Source: Teichococcus aerophilus (GTDB lineage: Bacteria; Pseudomonadota; Alphaproteobacteria; Acetobacterales; Acetobacteraceae). From it: a DNA stretch of 64,000 bases. The DNA lies in contig NZ_JACTVA010000005.1 in the NCBI RefSeq assembly GCF_014490485.1, positions 97,203-161,202 of the forward strand, in the 5' to 3' direction. Shown one piece after another: positions 41,054-49,799 of this stretch. The translations under genes and the position numbers were made by a program. The first letter of the stretch is position 1. Each line of letters begins with the position of its first letter. Under the pieces are notes generated by a model, which was not told the origin of the DNA, did not search any database, and saw only the letters and a program-made list of their open reading frames with translations.

Positions 41054-42336
41054 GCGGCGGCCTTTGCGGTCTGGGCAATCTCGTCCGGCGGCACGATCTC
41101 GCCGGCCACGGCGGCGGCGGCGGCCACCCAGGCATTGGCCAGGAATACCTGGCTGTCCGGGTGCCCCATGCGGCCACGGTAGTTGCGGTTGGTGGTGGCG
41201 ATAGCGGTTTCGCCCGCCGCCAGGATGCCCATATGGCCGCCGAAGCAGGCGCCGCAGGTGGGGGTCGAAATCGCCGCGCCGGCCGCCGCCATCACATCTA
41301 GCAGGCCTTCCGCCAACGCCTGGCGCCAGATCTTCTGCGTCGCCGGCACCACTACCATGCGAACGCCGGGTGCTACCTGGCGGCCGCGCAGGATGTCGGC
41401 CACCTGTCGCAGATCCGTCATCGTGCCGTTGGAGCAATTGCCGACATACACCTGATCCACCCGCTGCCCGCGCAACTGCCCCACCGGCACGCCAGAGGCG
41501 GGCGAAGGCGGCCGCGCCACCATGGGCGAGAGCGCTGACAGGTCGATGACAATGCGCTCCCGGTACACGGCGTCCGCATCCGCCAGCACGGCCGGCGCCG
41601 TCGGAACGCCACGCAGCGCCATGTCGGTGGTGGAGAGCGTATCGCCCTCGAACACGCAGGTATCGGCGCCGCCTTCCACCGCCATGTTGGCCACGGCCAT
41701 GCGCGCATCCATCGGCAGGCCCGCCACGCCCGGCCCGCCGAACTCCAACGCGGCATCCGCCGCGCCGTCCGAGCCGATGCGGCGGATCAGCTCCAGGATG
41801 ATGTCCTTGCCCGAAACATAGGGCCCCGGCGTGCCGACCAGTTCGACACGGATACTGTCCGGCACCCGCATCCACAGCTGGCCCATCACCAGCGCGCCAG
41901 CCAGGTCGGTGGAGCCGAAGCCGATGCCGAGCGCGTTGAACGCGCCCGCCGTGCAGGTGTGGCTGTCGGCACCGAAGACGATGGTGCCATGGCCCACCAT
42001 GCCCAGCTCCGCCAGCAGCGTATGCTCGATACCACCGCGCCCTGGCTCGTAGAAATGCTCGATGCCGTGGCGCTGCGCGAAGGCCCGCGTCATCGCGATC
42101 GCACCCGCGGCGGTCACGTCCGGCGCCGGGGCGAAATGGTCGGCCACCAGCACGATGCGCGCCGGGTCGAACGGCCGGGTGGCGCCCATGGCCTCGAACT
42201 GCTCGAAAGCCAGCGGGCCAGAAACGTCGTTCAGCAGGACCACGTCCGGGCGGATGGTGACGATGCTGCCCGGCTCGGCGCGCCCATCTTCCGTATGCGC
42301 CGCCAGAATCTTCTGGGTGATGGTCTGGCCGGTCAC
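41050..42336 (-). CDS. LeuC-like hydratase large subunit (aconitase superfamily)
   Basis: [4Fe-4S] dehydratase large subunit of 428 residues. The cluster cysteines are in FGADSHTCTAGAF, VYVGNCSNGTMTD (partly) and TPTCGACFGG, and the HFAPAPD loop is present. The gene is separate from its small subunit, as in LeuCD and in DmdAB (dimethylmaleate hydratase). Leucine synthesis genes are absent nearby and a LacI regulator is divergent, which points to a catabolic role. It starts at 42336, 173 bp from lacI, with operators between. Aconitase or homoaconitase function is possible. Confidence 0.88.
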   Translation of the reverse strand: MTGQTITQKILAAHTEDGRAEPGSIVTIRPDVVLLNDVSGPLAFEQFEAMGATRPFDPARIVLVADHFAPAPDVTAAGAIAMTRAFAQRHGIEHFYEPGRGGIEHTLLAELGMVGHGTIVFGADSHTCTAGAFNALGIGFGSTDLAGALVMGQLWMRVPDSIRVELVGTPGPYVSGKDIILELIRRIGSDGAADAALEFGGPGVAGLPMDARMAVANMAVEGGADTCVFEGDTLSTTDMALRGVPTAPAVLADADAVYRERIVIDLSALSPMVARPPSPASGVPVGQLRGQRVDQVYVGNCSNGTMTDLRQVADILRGRQVAPGVRMVVVPATQKIWRQALAEGLLDVMAAAGAAISTPTCGACFGGHMGILAAGETAIATTNRNYRGRMGHPDSQVFLANAWVAAAAAVAGEIVPPDEIAQTAKAAA

Positions 42337-42405
42337 GGCCTGTTGCCCGCGATCTGCATCGTCTTCCTCCGGTGCCGTCGCCCTCGCTCACCGGGGCGGC
42401 TTGTC

Positions 42406-42423
42406 TGTGCAATCGTTAGCACA
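42406..42423. promoter_or_regulatory. LacI/GalR-type operator candidate 1
   Basis: TGTGC (42406-42410) and GCACA (42419-42423) flank AATCGTTA, giving the LacI/GalR pattern with a central CG. It is about 70 bp upstream of the hydratase large-subunit start. Confidence 0.65.
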
Positions 42424-42463
42424 AAAAATTGGCCTGGAAAGCCGATTCTTCCCTGGCCTCCAT

Positions 42464-42479
42464 TGAGCGATCGATTGCA
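42464..42479. promoter_or_regulatory. LacI/GalR-type operator candidate 2
   Basis: TGAGCGATCGATTGCA shares the TGCAATCG half-site with operator 1, in inverted orientation, and ends 31 bp before the lacI start. Two sites 57 bp apart in the divergent gap suit control of both the operon and the regulator. Confidence 0.5.
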
Positions 42480-42509
42480 CTGCAACACGCGGACTGGTAA
42501 CCATGGCCC

Positions 42510-43574
42510 ATGGATGATGAGCCCCAGGCGCGCGGGACCGGGCGCGCCGAGCCGAACGGGCGTGCCACCGTGGGCAGCCTCGCCCGGCGCGCCGGCGTCT
42601 CGGCCTCCACCGTCTCCCGCGCCCTGCGGAACGACCCACGCATCTCGCCCGAGGTCCGCGCCCGCATCGCGGCGCTGGCGGTGGAGGCCGGCTACACCCC
42701 CAACGTGCTGGCCCGCACGCTGGTCGGCGGCCGCAGCGGGTTGATCGGGCTGGTGCTGGGGCCGGTGGAAAACCCGTTCTATGCCGAGCTGATGCAACAG
42801 GCGGTCAGCCAGGCAGCTGCGCGCGGTTGGCGCCTGCTGCTGCTGCATGCCGGCCCCGGCCCGATCGAGGACGCGACGGCCGAAGCACTGCTGCAATACC
42901 GCGTCGATGGCTGCCTGATCACCTCGGCCGAGCTGTCTTCCCGTGCCGCGGCCATCTGCGCCGCCAATGGCGTGCCGGTGGTGATGGTGAACCGCGTAGC
43001 GCGCGAGCATGGCTGTGCCGTGTCCTGCGACAACCGTGCGGCGGGGGCGGAGCTGGCACGGCTGCTGGTGGCTGCCGGTCACCGCAAGCTGGCGGTCATC
43101 ACTGGCAATGCCGCTACCTCCACCAGCATCGAACGGGCGGAGAGCTTCGCCGCCCAGGCCATGGCGGCCGGGTTGCCTGCCCCCACCATCATCACCGGTG
43201 GCGCCAGCCACGCGGCCGGCTACGCCGCCGGTCAGGCCATCGCCGCGCTGCCCCTGGCCGAGCGGCCCGACGCGGTGTTCGGCGTCAGCGACATCCTGGC
43301 CATGGGCGCGATGGACGCACTGCGCGAGGCCGGCCTTTCCATACCCGGCGACATCTCCATCGTTGGCACCGATGGTATCGGCCCAGCCAGCCGGCCGCCC
43401 TACCGCATGACCACCATCGCCCAGCCGCTAGCCGCCATGGTCGGCCGGGGCATGGACCTGCTGCTGGCACGGATCGGCGGCGCCGTGCTGCCGCAGGAAG
43501 TGGTGCTGCTCCGTGGCACGCTGATCCCGCGCCACTCCGCGCGGCTGCCGCCCGGCATGGTTCCGGTGTCCTAA
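42510..43574 (+). CDS. LacI-family transcriptional regulator
   Basis: Regulator of 354 residues. The N-terminal helix-turn-helix has VGSLARRAGVSASTVSRALR, the hinge follows in YTPNVLARTLVGGRSG, and the periplasmic-binding-protein-like effector domain has LVLGPVENPFYAELM, GVSDILAMGAMDAL and ISIVGTDGIG. An Arg/Gly-rich 17-residue lead precedes the HTH. It diverges from the LeuC/LeuD-lyase operon and probably senses its substrate or an intermediate. Confidence 0.9.
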   Translation: MDDEPQARGTGRAEPNGRATVGSLARRAGVSASTVSRALRNDPRISPEVRARIAALAVEAGYTPNVLARTLVGGRSGLIGLVLGPVENPFYAELMQQAVSQAAARGWRLLLLHAGPGPIEDATAEALLQYRVDGCLITSAELSSRAAAICAANGVPVVMVNRVAREHGCAVSCDNRAAGAELARLLVAAGHRKLAVITGNAATSTSIERAESFAAQAMAAGLPAPTIITGGASHAAGYAAGQAIAALPLAERPDAVFGVSDILAMGAMDALREAGLSIPGDISIVGTDGIGPASRPPYRMTTIAQPLAAMVGRGMDLLLARIGGAVLPQEVVLLRGTLIPRHSARLPPGMVPVS

Positions 43575-43968
43575 AGTCCATCGACATGCATCAGGCGCGG
43601 GGAAAGGGGAGGTCAGGGGAATGAATTCCCCTGAAACCCCATCTTTTTTTCTGCGAATTTGGCGTGGGGCTTAAAGACTGGCAGGCGCAGCCTTGATGAC
43701 TATTAAGAGCGGGAGCCAGGCCCGAAGTCGGAGATCAAGAACTTTGGACACCACTCCGATCGAGGTTTCAGAAGACTGACGCTTCCAAAGCCAGGCCCTA
43801 AAAACTTGCAAACAAAAAGATGGGGTCCGGGGAATTCCTTCCCCGGCCTTCTTGCCCCCGAGGCCAATGTCGATATGCGTTAGGAGGCGATCGTTTTCGG
43901 TCGCATCAGGCGCCGGATATCGTACTCCGCCGCGCAGGTCTCGCCAGTGACTGCGGAAGGCCGCGCCT
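43575..43968. other. Intergenic region filled by a long inverted-repeat element
   Basis: The 394-bp gap between convergent lacI and PfkB-kinase genes is mostly the inverted-repeat element at 43605-43852. The remaining 43853-43968 has no gene I can support; a leftward frame running into it from the kinase region is a shadow of the kinase. Confidence 0.6.
43605..43852. repeat. Long inverted-repeat element A (repeat family 1)
   Basis: Two facing arms of about 45 bp surround a core of about 150 bp. The left arm has a perfect 10-bp stem TCAGGGGAAT/ATTCCCCTGA (43613-43622, 43625-43634) followed by CCCCATC and seven T. The right arm, read on the minus strand, has CCGGGGAA/TTCCCCGG (43827-43846) followed by CCCCATC and five T. 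Each arm is thus a terminator-like unit pointing inward, at the ends of convergent genes. The same design recurs at 55690-55886. Confidence 0.7.
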
Positions 43969-44916
43969 TCAGGGCCCGGCTGGCTCCATCGCCGTAGCGG
44001 GCTGCAAACCACCCAGGAAGGCCTGCAACTCCGGCAGGCGCGGCAGGCCGGCGCGGGCACCAGGATGCAGGCATTTCAACGCTGCCGTGGCCACCGCCAG
44101 CCGCACCGCCTGCGCATCCCCCAGCCCACCCGCGATGGCCCAGGAAAAGGCACCGTGGAAGGCATCGCCGGCCCCGTTGGTGTCCACGGGCTGGACGGGA
44201 ATGGCCGGCTGGCGGCAGGGCTGCCCCGCCGCATCCAGCCACAGATAGCCGGCGGAACCCAGGGTGACGCCGGCATGCCGCACACCAGCCACGCGCACCC
44301 GCGCCAGAGCTTCCAGCGCCGGTCCATCGGCGAACTCCGCCAGGCCGCCTTCGGAGAACACGGCGTAATCCGTCAGGCGCAGCAGCGGCAGCAGATCCGG
44401 CAGGTCGGATACATCGGCATCCAGCACCGTCGGCACGCCAGCCGCGCGGGCGGCGGCGAACATCGCCAGCGCGCCTTCCTGCCAGCGCAGATCCGCCAGC
44501 ACGGCGTCCGCGCCGGTAACTTCCCCCAGCGGCAGGAAGTCCGGATCGACGGAAAGGTTTTCACCATCATGATGCGCCAGCAGCCGCTCCCCTTCCGCGT
44601 CGATCAACACGGCGGAGGTGGCGGAGACGGCACCGGCGATGCGGCGCAGCCCGTTGGTGGCAACGCCCTCGCTCTCCAGGCTCTGCCGGATGGCCAGGCC
44701 GTCGGCATCGTCGCCCACCCGGCCCCAAAGCGAGGTCCGAGCCCCCAGCCGGGCAGCGGCCACGGCGGCGGAGGACGCCATGCCGCCGCCATTGGCGAAG
44801 GCGTGCAGCGCCTTCACTTTGCGTGGCATCGGCGGGAAACGGCCGATGACATAGCTGCGGTCCAGCGTGGCGTGGCCCAGGCAGATCAGCCGGGGTGTCG
44901 TGTTGGGAGGCAGCAT
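43969..44916 (-). CDS. PfkB-family carbohydrate kinase
   Basis: Ribokinase-fold kinase of 315 residues. The sugar-binding region has ICLGHATLDRSYVIGRFP and FANGGGMASSAAVAAARLG; the second PfkB signature is PVDTNGAGDAFHGAFSWAI with the catalytic Asp, carrying Asn where DTTGAGD is usual. GRVGDDADGLAIRQ is the lid segment. The substrate may be a sugar, nucleoside or deoxy-sugar acid; not fixed. It is not in an obvious operon: a hairpin and 188 bp separate it from the next leftward gene. Confidence 0.85.
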   Translation of the reverse strand: MLPPNTTPRLICLGHATLDRSYVIGRFPPMPRKVKALHAFANGGGMASSAAVAAARLGARTSLWGRVGDDADGLAIRQSLESEGVATNGLRRIAGAVSATSAVLIDAEGERLLAHHDGENLSVDPDFLPLGEVTGADAVLADLRWQEGALAMFAAARAAGVPTVLDADVSDLPDLLPLLRLTDYAVFSEGGLAEFADGPALEALARVRVAGVRHAGVTLGSAGYLWLDAAGQPCRQPAIPVQPVDTNGAGDAFHGAFSWAIAGGLGDAQAVRLAVATAALKCLHPGARAGLPRLPELQAFLGGLQPATAMEPAGP

Positions 44917-44940
44917 GTCGTCCGGTTACCAGCAATCCTG

Positions 44941-44980
44941 GCGCTCAAGCGTGCTCTGTTCGCAGAGCACGCTCGAGCGC
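44941..44980. repeat. Long nested hairpin with UUCG loop
   Basis: Outer arms GCGCTC (44941-44946) and GAGCGC (44975-44980) and inner arms GCGTGCTCTG (44949-44958) and CAGAGCACGC (44963-44972) enclose TTCG. Reading + the stem is followed by TTTGTTT. A second palindrome (GCGTGA/TCACGC) follows at 44992-45004. It lies after the stop of a leftward M20 gene and before the kinase, so the T-run is on the non-coding side. Confidence 0.6.
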
Positions 44981-45104
44981 TTTGTTTGATCGCGTGATTC
45001 ACGCCTTAGGGCGATCACGCTTCAAGGGAGAACGCTTCGCCCCTGCCAGCAAGCCCCTGCTCCGCCAAAAGGTCCGGCGGCGTTCACCGCCGGGCCTGGT
45101 GGCC

Positions 45105-46517
45105 TCAGCACATGTCGAGCGCGGGCTTCTGCCCGGCCGGCAGCAGCGGCATGTAAGGCGTCTGCTCCAACCTTGCCTGGTGCTCGGCCTTGGCCTGATG
45201 CAGCAGCGTAGCATCGGCCAGCAAGTCGGCCGCGGTGGCCGCCATCACCTTCGCCACATGCACCATGCCCTTATGCGCCGCCGGCATCTTACCCTGCGCC
45301 GTCAACTGCCAGGAATGGCCCGGCGTACCGATGGCGTGGGTAGCGCCCCAGGCCTGCACCGTCGGTACTGCCCAGGAGACGTCGCCCACATCGGTGGAGC
45401 CTACCATTCGCGTGCCCGGCACCACCTTCGGCGCAATCTCCTGGCACAGCGCCAGTTCCGTCCGCCGGGCGCCGGAGCGGGCAAAGGCGGTCTCGACATC
45501 CTGGCGGGACACCGTGGCCTGGATCTTCGCCGCGAAGGCCAGATCCGCCGCATCGTATTGCGGCGGCCCCAGCCGGTCGAAATTGCGCTGCATGGCATCT
45601 TCCAGCGGCGCGTTCGCCAGCAGGTTGCTCATCGCGCTCTTGACCTCGGAGACGACGCTGGTCTCCGTCATCAGCGCGGCACCGTCTGCGATCTTGCGCA
45701 CGCGGGCCAGCAGCGCATGCACGTCCGCCACTTCCAGTGCGCGGACGACGTAGCGTACCTTGGCCCGCCCCTGCACGACGTTGGGCGCGATGCCACCGGC
45801 ATCGAGATAGGCGTAGTGGATGCGCGCATCGCTCGGCATGTGCTCGCGCATGTAGTTGACGCCGACATTCATCAGCTCGATCGCATCCAGCGCCGAGCGG
45901 CCCAGATGCGGCGCGGCGGCGGCGTGGGAGGAGCGGCCGGTGAAGGTGAAGTCGATGGTGGTGTTGGCGAGGGACAGTGCCTCCATCACCCCCGCAAAGG
46001 CACCGGGGTGCCAGGAGATGGCGATGTCCACATCGGCGAAGGCGCCGTCCTGCACCATGAAAGCCTTGCCGGCGCCACCCTCTTCCGCCGGGCAGCCATA
46101 GTAGCGTACGCGGCCAGGCAGGCCCTGCGCCTTCAGCCAGTCCTTCACCGCCGTCGCCGCCAGCATGGCGCCGGAGCCCAACAGATTATGGCCGCAGCCA
46201 TGCCCGGAGCCGTCGCCTGGCAGCGGCCGGTGCTCAGCCACGCCGGCTTCCTGGCTCAGTTCCGGCAGCGCATCGTATTCGCCGAGGATGGCGATGACGG
46301 GGCCGCCCTCGCCAGCCTCGCCCATCACCGCGGTCGGCAGGCTGCCCAGGCCTTCCTGCACGCGGAAGCCTTCGCCGCGCAGCTGCGCGGCGTGCTCGGC
46401 GGCGGAGCGGACCTCGCGGAAGTTCAGTTCCGGCATGCCCCAGATGCGGTCGCTGAGCTCGATGAAGCTCTGCTGCTTCGCATCCACGAAGTTCCAGACT
46501 TCGGAACTGTTCTTCAT
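45105..46517 (-). CDS. M20 amidohydrolase, AbgB-like
   Basis: Zinc peptidase-fold amidohydrolase of 470 residues, aminobenzoyl-glutamate utilisation protein B branch. Metal-site sequences are DGSGHGCGHNLLGSGA and YYGCPAEEGGAGKAFM, with the dimerisation-domain histidine in GRSSHAAAAPHLG. Family enzymes cleave the amide of aminobenzoyl-glutamate or other acyl amino acids. ATG 46517 has AGGAGACGTCAGG before it; the frame is open upstream without family sequence. It follows the second M20 gene by 98 bp in the same direction. Confidence 0.87.
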   Translation of the reverse strand: MKNSSEVWNFVDAKQQSFIELSDRIWGMPELNFREVRSAAEHAAQLRGEGFRVQEGLGSLPTAVMGEAGEGGPVIAILGEYDALPELSQEAGVAEHRPLPGDGSGHGCGHNLLGSGAMLAATAVKDWLKAQGLPGRVRYYGCPAEEGGAGKAFMVQDGAFADVDIAISWHPGAFAGVMEALSLANTTIDFTFTGRSSHAAAAPHLGRSALDAIELMNVGVNYMREHMPSDARIHYAYLDAGGIAPNVVQGRAKVRYVVRALEVADVHALLARVRKIADGAALMTETSVVSEVKSAMSNLLANAPLEDAMQRNFDRLGPPQYDAADLAFAAKIQATVSRQDVETAFARSGARRTELALCQEIAPKVVPGTRMVGSTDVGDVSWAVPTVQAWGATHAIGTPGHSWQLTAQGKMPAAHKGMVHVAKVMAATAADLLADATLLHQAKAEHQARLEQTPYMPLLPAGQKPALDMC

Positions 46518-46615
46518 CCTGACGTCTCCTTGCGCGACGGCGGTCATCTGACCAGCAGCGGCGCCTGCTGTCACCCCCCCCTCCCACGCATCCGGCGCGG
46601 CCCGCGTCACACGCC

Positions 46616-47776
46616 TCATGCGCGCACCGGCAGGCGTTGCCGCACCAGCGTCACCCAATAGGCGACACCGGCGGGCGTGGCGTCGTCGTTGAAATCGTAG
46701 CCGGGGTGGTGCAGCGGCAGGGAGGCCTCGCCATTGCCGATGAAGGCGAAGCAGCCTGGCACCTGCTGCAGGAAGCGCGCGAAATCCTCGGACCCCGTGC
46801 TGGGCGCTGCCATCTGCCGCACCCTGTCCTCGCCTAATGCCTGCCGCGCCGCCGCCAGCGCTGCCTCCGCCGCGGCGGGGTCGTTGATGGTCGGGATGAA
46901 TTCGCGCGTGTAGTCCACCGTCACCGCGCAGTCGTAGGAGGTGGCCGTACCGGCGGCCAGTCGGCGCATCCAGGCCTCGACCTCGGCGCTGACGCGGGGG
47001 TGGAAGCTGCGCACGTCGCCCAGGATGCGTGCCTCGCCCGGCAAGGCGTTGCGCGTGCCGTCAGTCAGCAGCTCGGTCACCGACAGCACCGCCGTCTCGG
47101 CCGGGTCCAGCCGGCGGGCAACGATCGTCTGCAGGTCCATCACCAGCGAGCATGCGGCCACCAGCACCTCCCGCCCCAGTTGCGGGCGGGAGGCATGGCC
47201 GCCCATGCCGCGCAGCGTGATGATGAAGTTATCCTCTGCCGACATCACCGCGCCAGCCCGGGTCTCGAACTGCCCGGCCGGCAGTGCCGGCTGGTTGTGC
47301 AGGCCGTGAATCTCGTTGCAGGGGAAGCGTTCCTGCATGCCGTCCCGCAGCATGGCCAGGGCGCCCTGGCCCCATTCCTCGGCCGGTTGGAACACGAAAT
47401 GCACCGTGCCATCGAAGCCACCTTCCGCCGCCAGGATGCGCGCGGCGCCCAGCAGCATCGTCATATGGCCATCATGCCCGCAGGCATGCATGACGCCCGG
47501 GTGGGTGGAGCGATAGGGCAGCGCACCCTGCTCCTGGATGCGCAGCGCATCCATGTCGGCGCGCAGGGCGATGCAGCCATTGCCCTGGCCCAGCCGCAGC
47601 GTACCCACCACCCCGGTGCCGCCAATGCCCTCCGCCACCTCCATCCCGCAGGCGCGCAGGCGCTCGGCTACCAGACGCGCGGTCCGGTGCTCCTCGAAGC
47701 CGAATTCCGGATGCGCGTGGAAGTCCTGCCGCCAGGCGCGCAATTCCGCCCACAGGGCTTGCCGGTCCTGCGTCAT
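46616..47776 (-). CDS. M20 amidohydrolase (hippurate hydrolase/N-acyl amino acid hydrolase type)
   Basis: Amidohydrolase of 386 residues of the M20D branch. HPEFGFEEHRTARLV at the start, MHACGHDGHMTMLLGAA and FQPAEEWGQGALAM hold the metal ligands; GGHASRPQ is the catalytic-domain interface. It would release an amino acid from an N-acyl or benzoyl derivative. It overlaps the upstream PLP-enzyme gene by ATGA, so the amino acid released may be the substrate of that lyase. Confidence 0.88.
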   Translation of the reverse strand: MTQDRQALWAELRAWRQDFHAHPEFGFEEHRTARLVAERLRACGMEVAEGIGGTGVVGTLRLGQGNGCIALRADMDALRIQEQGALPYRSTHPGVMHACGHDGHMTMLLGAARILAAEGGFDGTVHFVFQPAEEWGQGALAMLRDGMQERFPCNEIHGLHNQPALPAGQFETRAGAVMSAEDNFIITLRGMGGHASRPQLGREVLVAACSLVMDLQTIVARRLDPAETAVLSVTELLTDGTRNALPGEARILGDVRSFHPRVSAEVEAWMRRLAAGTATSYDCAVTVDYTREFIPTINDPAAAEAALAAARQALGEDRVRQMAAPSTGSEDFARFLQQVPGCFAFIGNGEASLPLHHPGYDFNDDATPAGVAYWVTLVRQRLPVRA

Positions 47777-48831
47777 GCCGCGCCGTCGTCCAGTGCTGCC
47801 TCGGTGACCAGGACCAGCACGCGGCTGCCGGCATCCAGGCCGAAGCTTCGGTTCTCTCCTGCCTGCAGCAGCCCGGCCAGACCAGTGGCGCCGGAAGGCG
47901 TGGTTGCCGGCCCGCCGGCCGCGCACAGCACCGCGGGCGCAGCCTCCAGCCCGGCTTCCGGCACCGTCATCGCCACGGCACCGTGCCGGCGCAGCACGGC
48001 CAGGGCCGGCACGCTGGCTTCGCCGCAGGAGAGCATCTCGGCCGTTGTCTCCAGCGCCCCCGGCACCCGCACGGCACGGCCGGCGGCCAGCCCGGCACTA
48101 ACGCTGGGCGCTTCCTCCGGCTCCACGGCCACAACGCGCGCGGGGGCCGCCAACCACTGCGTCAGCCCCGCCGCCATCGCCGCGGCCAGCCCGCCGACGC
48201 CGGCCTGCACGAACACATGCGTCGGCGGCGCCATACCCCCTGCCGTCATCTGCTGGCGGATCTCGGCGGCGATGACGCCGTAGCCGGCCATGACATCGCC
48301 GACCACCAGGTCGTCCGGATCATCCGTGGTGTCCGCTACCAGGATGTCGCCCTCCGTGCGCGCGGCGGCCGCGGCGGCATCGACCGCATCGTCGTAGGTG
48401 CCCTGCACCCAGACGATCTCGGCCCCTTCCGCCGCGATCCGCGCGGCGCGGGATGCGGGGACGGCACGATGCAGGAACACCCTTGCAGCGGCCCCGGCCC
48501 GGCTGGCCGCCAGCGCCACGGCCAGGCCGTGATTGCCGTCACTGGCACAGACCAGCGCCGGCTGCCCCGCCGGGCGCTCGGCCAGCAATGTCGCGATATC
48601 GCCGCCCGCCGCGCGGGCCAGGGCGCGCAGCCCGGCATAGGTGCCGCCCAGGGACTTGAAGCTCCGCAACATGCGGTGGCTCTCATCCTTGGCCAGCACC
48701 TGCTCTACGCCCAGCCGGGCGGCCAGGCGGGGCAGGTCCAGCAGCGGTGTCGGCGCATAAGCCGGGGAGAGGCGGCGCAGCTCCGCCGCGATGGCGGCGG
48801 AATCCTGCTGGCGGTGCATGAGGTCGGTCAT
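47773..48831 (-). CDS. PLP-dependent lyase, diaminopropionate ammonia-lyase-like
   Basis: Fold-type II PLP enzyme of 352 residues. The PLP lysine is in RSFKSLGGTYAGLRAL, the Asn/Gly loop in CASDGNHGLAVALAA, and the glycine-rich phosphate cup in VQAGVGGLAAAMA. The pattern fits diaminopropionate ammonia-lyase and threonine-dehydratase relatives; YgeX-type genes also neighbour M20 hydrolases. It would deaminate an amino acid to a 2-oxo acid. Translation is coupled to the M20 gene downstream. Confidence 0.83.
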   Translation of the reverse strand: MTDLMHRQQDSAAIAAELRRLSPAYAPTPLLDLPRLAARLGVEQVLAKDESHRMLRSFKSLGGTYAGLRALARAAGGDIATLLAERPAGQPALVCASDGNHGLAVALAASRAGAAARVFLHRAVPASRAARIAAEGAEIVWVQGTYDDAVDAAAAAARTEGDILVADTTDDPDDLVVGDVMAGYGVIAAEIRQQMTAGGMAPPTHVFVQAGVGGLAAAMAAGLTQWLAAPARVVAVEPEEAPSVSAGLAAGRAVRVPGALETTAEMLSCGEASVPALAVLRRHGAVAMTVPEAGLEAAPAVLCAAGGPATTPSGATGLAGLLQAGENRSFGLDAGSRVLVLVTEAALDDGAA

Positions 48832-48928
48832 GGCGCCATGCTAGCGCCACGAGCAGACCGTTATCGCCGAATACGGCCCCGCCCGCGCCGGTTTCCACCA
48901 GATCAGCGGCACCGGGCGGCGAAATCCG

Positions 48929-49720
48929 TCAGGCGAGGAATTCGGGTTCCTGCCGGGCCAGGATGCGTTTGACGCTCTCCAGATGCTTCGCCGCGCTCTC
49001 CGCCCGGCCGGCAGCTTCCTGCGCGGCCACGCGGCGCACGATCTCCTCCGGCACCGTCTTCAGCGGGCGGCCGGTGCTCAACGCCAGCACCTGCGCCTGC
49101 GCCGCGCGTTCCAGGTAGTACAAATCGTCCCAGGCCTCGGCCACCGTGGCGGCCAACACCATCACGCCATGGTTCTTCATGAAGACGATGTCGGCATCGC
49201 CGACGCTGGCGGCGATGCGCTCGCCCTCGCTGCCATCCAGCGCCAGGCCGTTGTAGTTCTCGTCCACTGCGATGCGGCCATGGAAGCGCAATGCCGACTG
49301 CCCGGCCCAGAGCAGCGGCGGGCCTTCCAGCATCGCCAGCGCCGTCGCGTAGGGCATGTGGGTGTGGAAGGCGACCTTGGCGCGCGGCTTGTGCTCATGC
49401 AGGCGGGCATGGATGTGGAAGGCCGTGGCCTCCGGCTGGCCCTCGCCCTCGACGACATTGCCATGCAGATCGCAGACCAGCAGGCTGGAAGCCGTGATCT
49501 CGGCGAAGGCCAGGCCGTAGGGATTGACCAGGAACAGGTCCGGCCGCCCGGGCACCACGGCGGAGAAGTGGTTGCAGATACCTTCCTGCAACCCGTTCCG
49601 CGCCGCCATGCGGAAGCAGGCCGCCAGCTCGACGCGCAGCTGCCGCACCGCGCCGGTGTCGAGCGGTTCGTTGTTGCTCAGCGCCGGCGTTGCGTGGATC
49701 GGCGTGATGGCATGGGCCAT
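48929..49720 (-). CDS. Class II aldolase/adducin-family protein
   Basis: Zinc-dependent aldolase-fold protein of 263 residues. NGLQEGICNHFSAVVPG, VAFHTHMPYATALA and VFMKNHGVMVLAATVAEAW match the metal and phosphate regions of L-fuculose-phosphate aldolases. Many relatives are not aldolases, so the reaction is open. ATG 49720 is chosen because the family sequence begins soon after it. It stands 97 bp upstream of the PLP enzyme and 79 bp from the racemase-like gene, all leftward. Confidence 0.85.
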   Translation of the reverse strand: MAHAITPIHATPALSNNEPLDTGAVRQLRVELAACFRMAARNGLQEGICNHFSAVVPGRPDLFLVNPYGLAFAEITASSLLVCDLHGNVVEGEGQPEATAFHIHARLHEHKPRAKVAFHTHMPYATALAMLEGPPLLWAGQSALRFHGRIAVDENYNGLALDGSEGERIAASVGDADIVFMKNHGVMVLAATVAEAWDDLYYLERAAQAQVLALSTGRPLKTVPEEIVRRVAAQEAAGRAESAAKHLESVKRILARQEPEFLA

Positions 49721-49799
49721 GGCGAGACATCCTGTGCGGAAGGGAAAGCCGTCGGCCCTGTCTGGCACGAACCTGTCCGGGCTTCAACGTGGCGTGCAT

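Noticed and set aside
41050..42336. Ordinary leucine-biosynthesis leuC
   Set aside because: No leuA/leuB nearby, and it is with a lyase, a Bug receptor and a divergent LacI regulator, so a catabolic hydratase is favoured, though not proven.
43880..44242. Leftward frame extending beyond the PfkB gene with an EYDIRRLMRPKTIAS end
   Set aside because: It is mostly a shadow of the kinase gene; the short tail has no recognisable family, so neither a gene remnant nor a frameshift can be supported.
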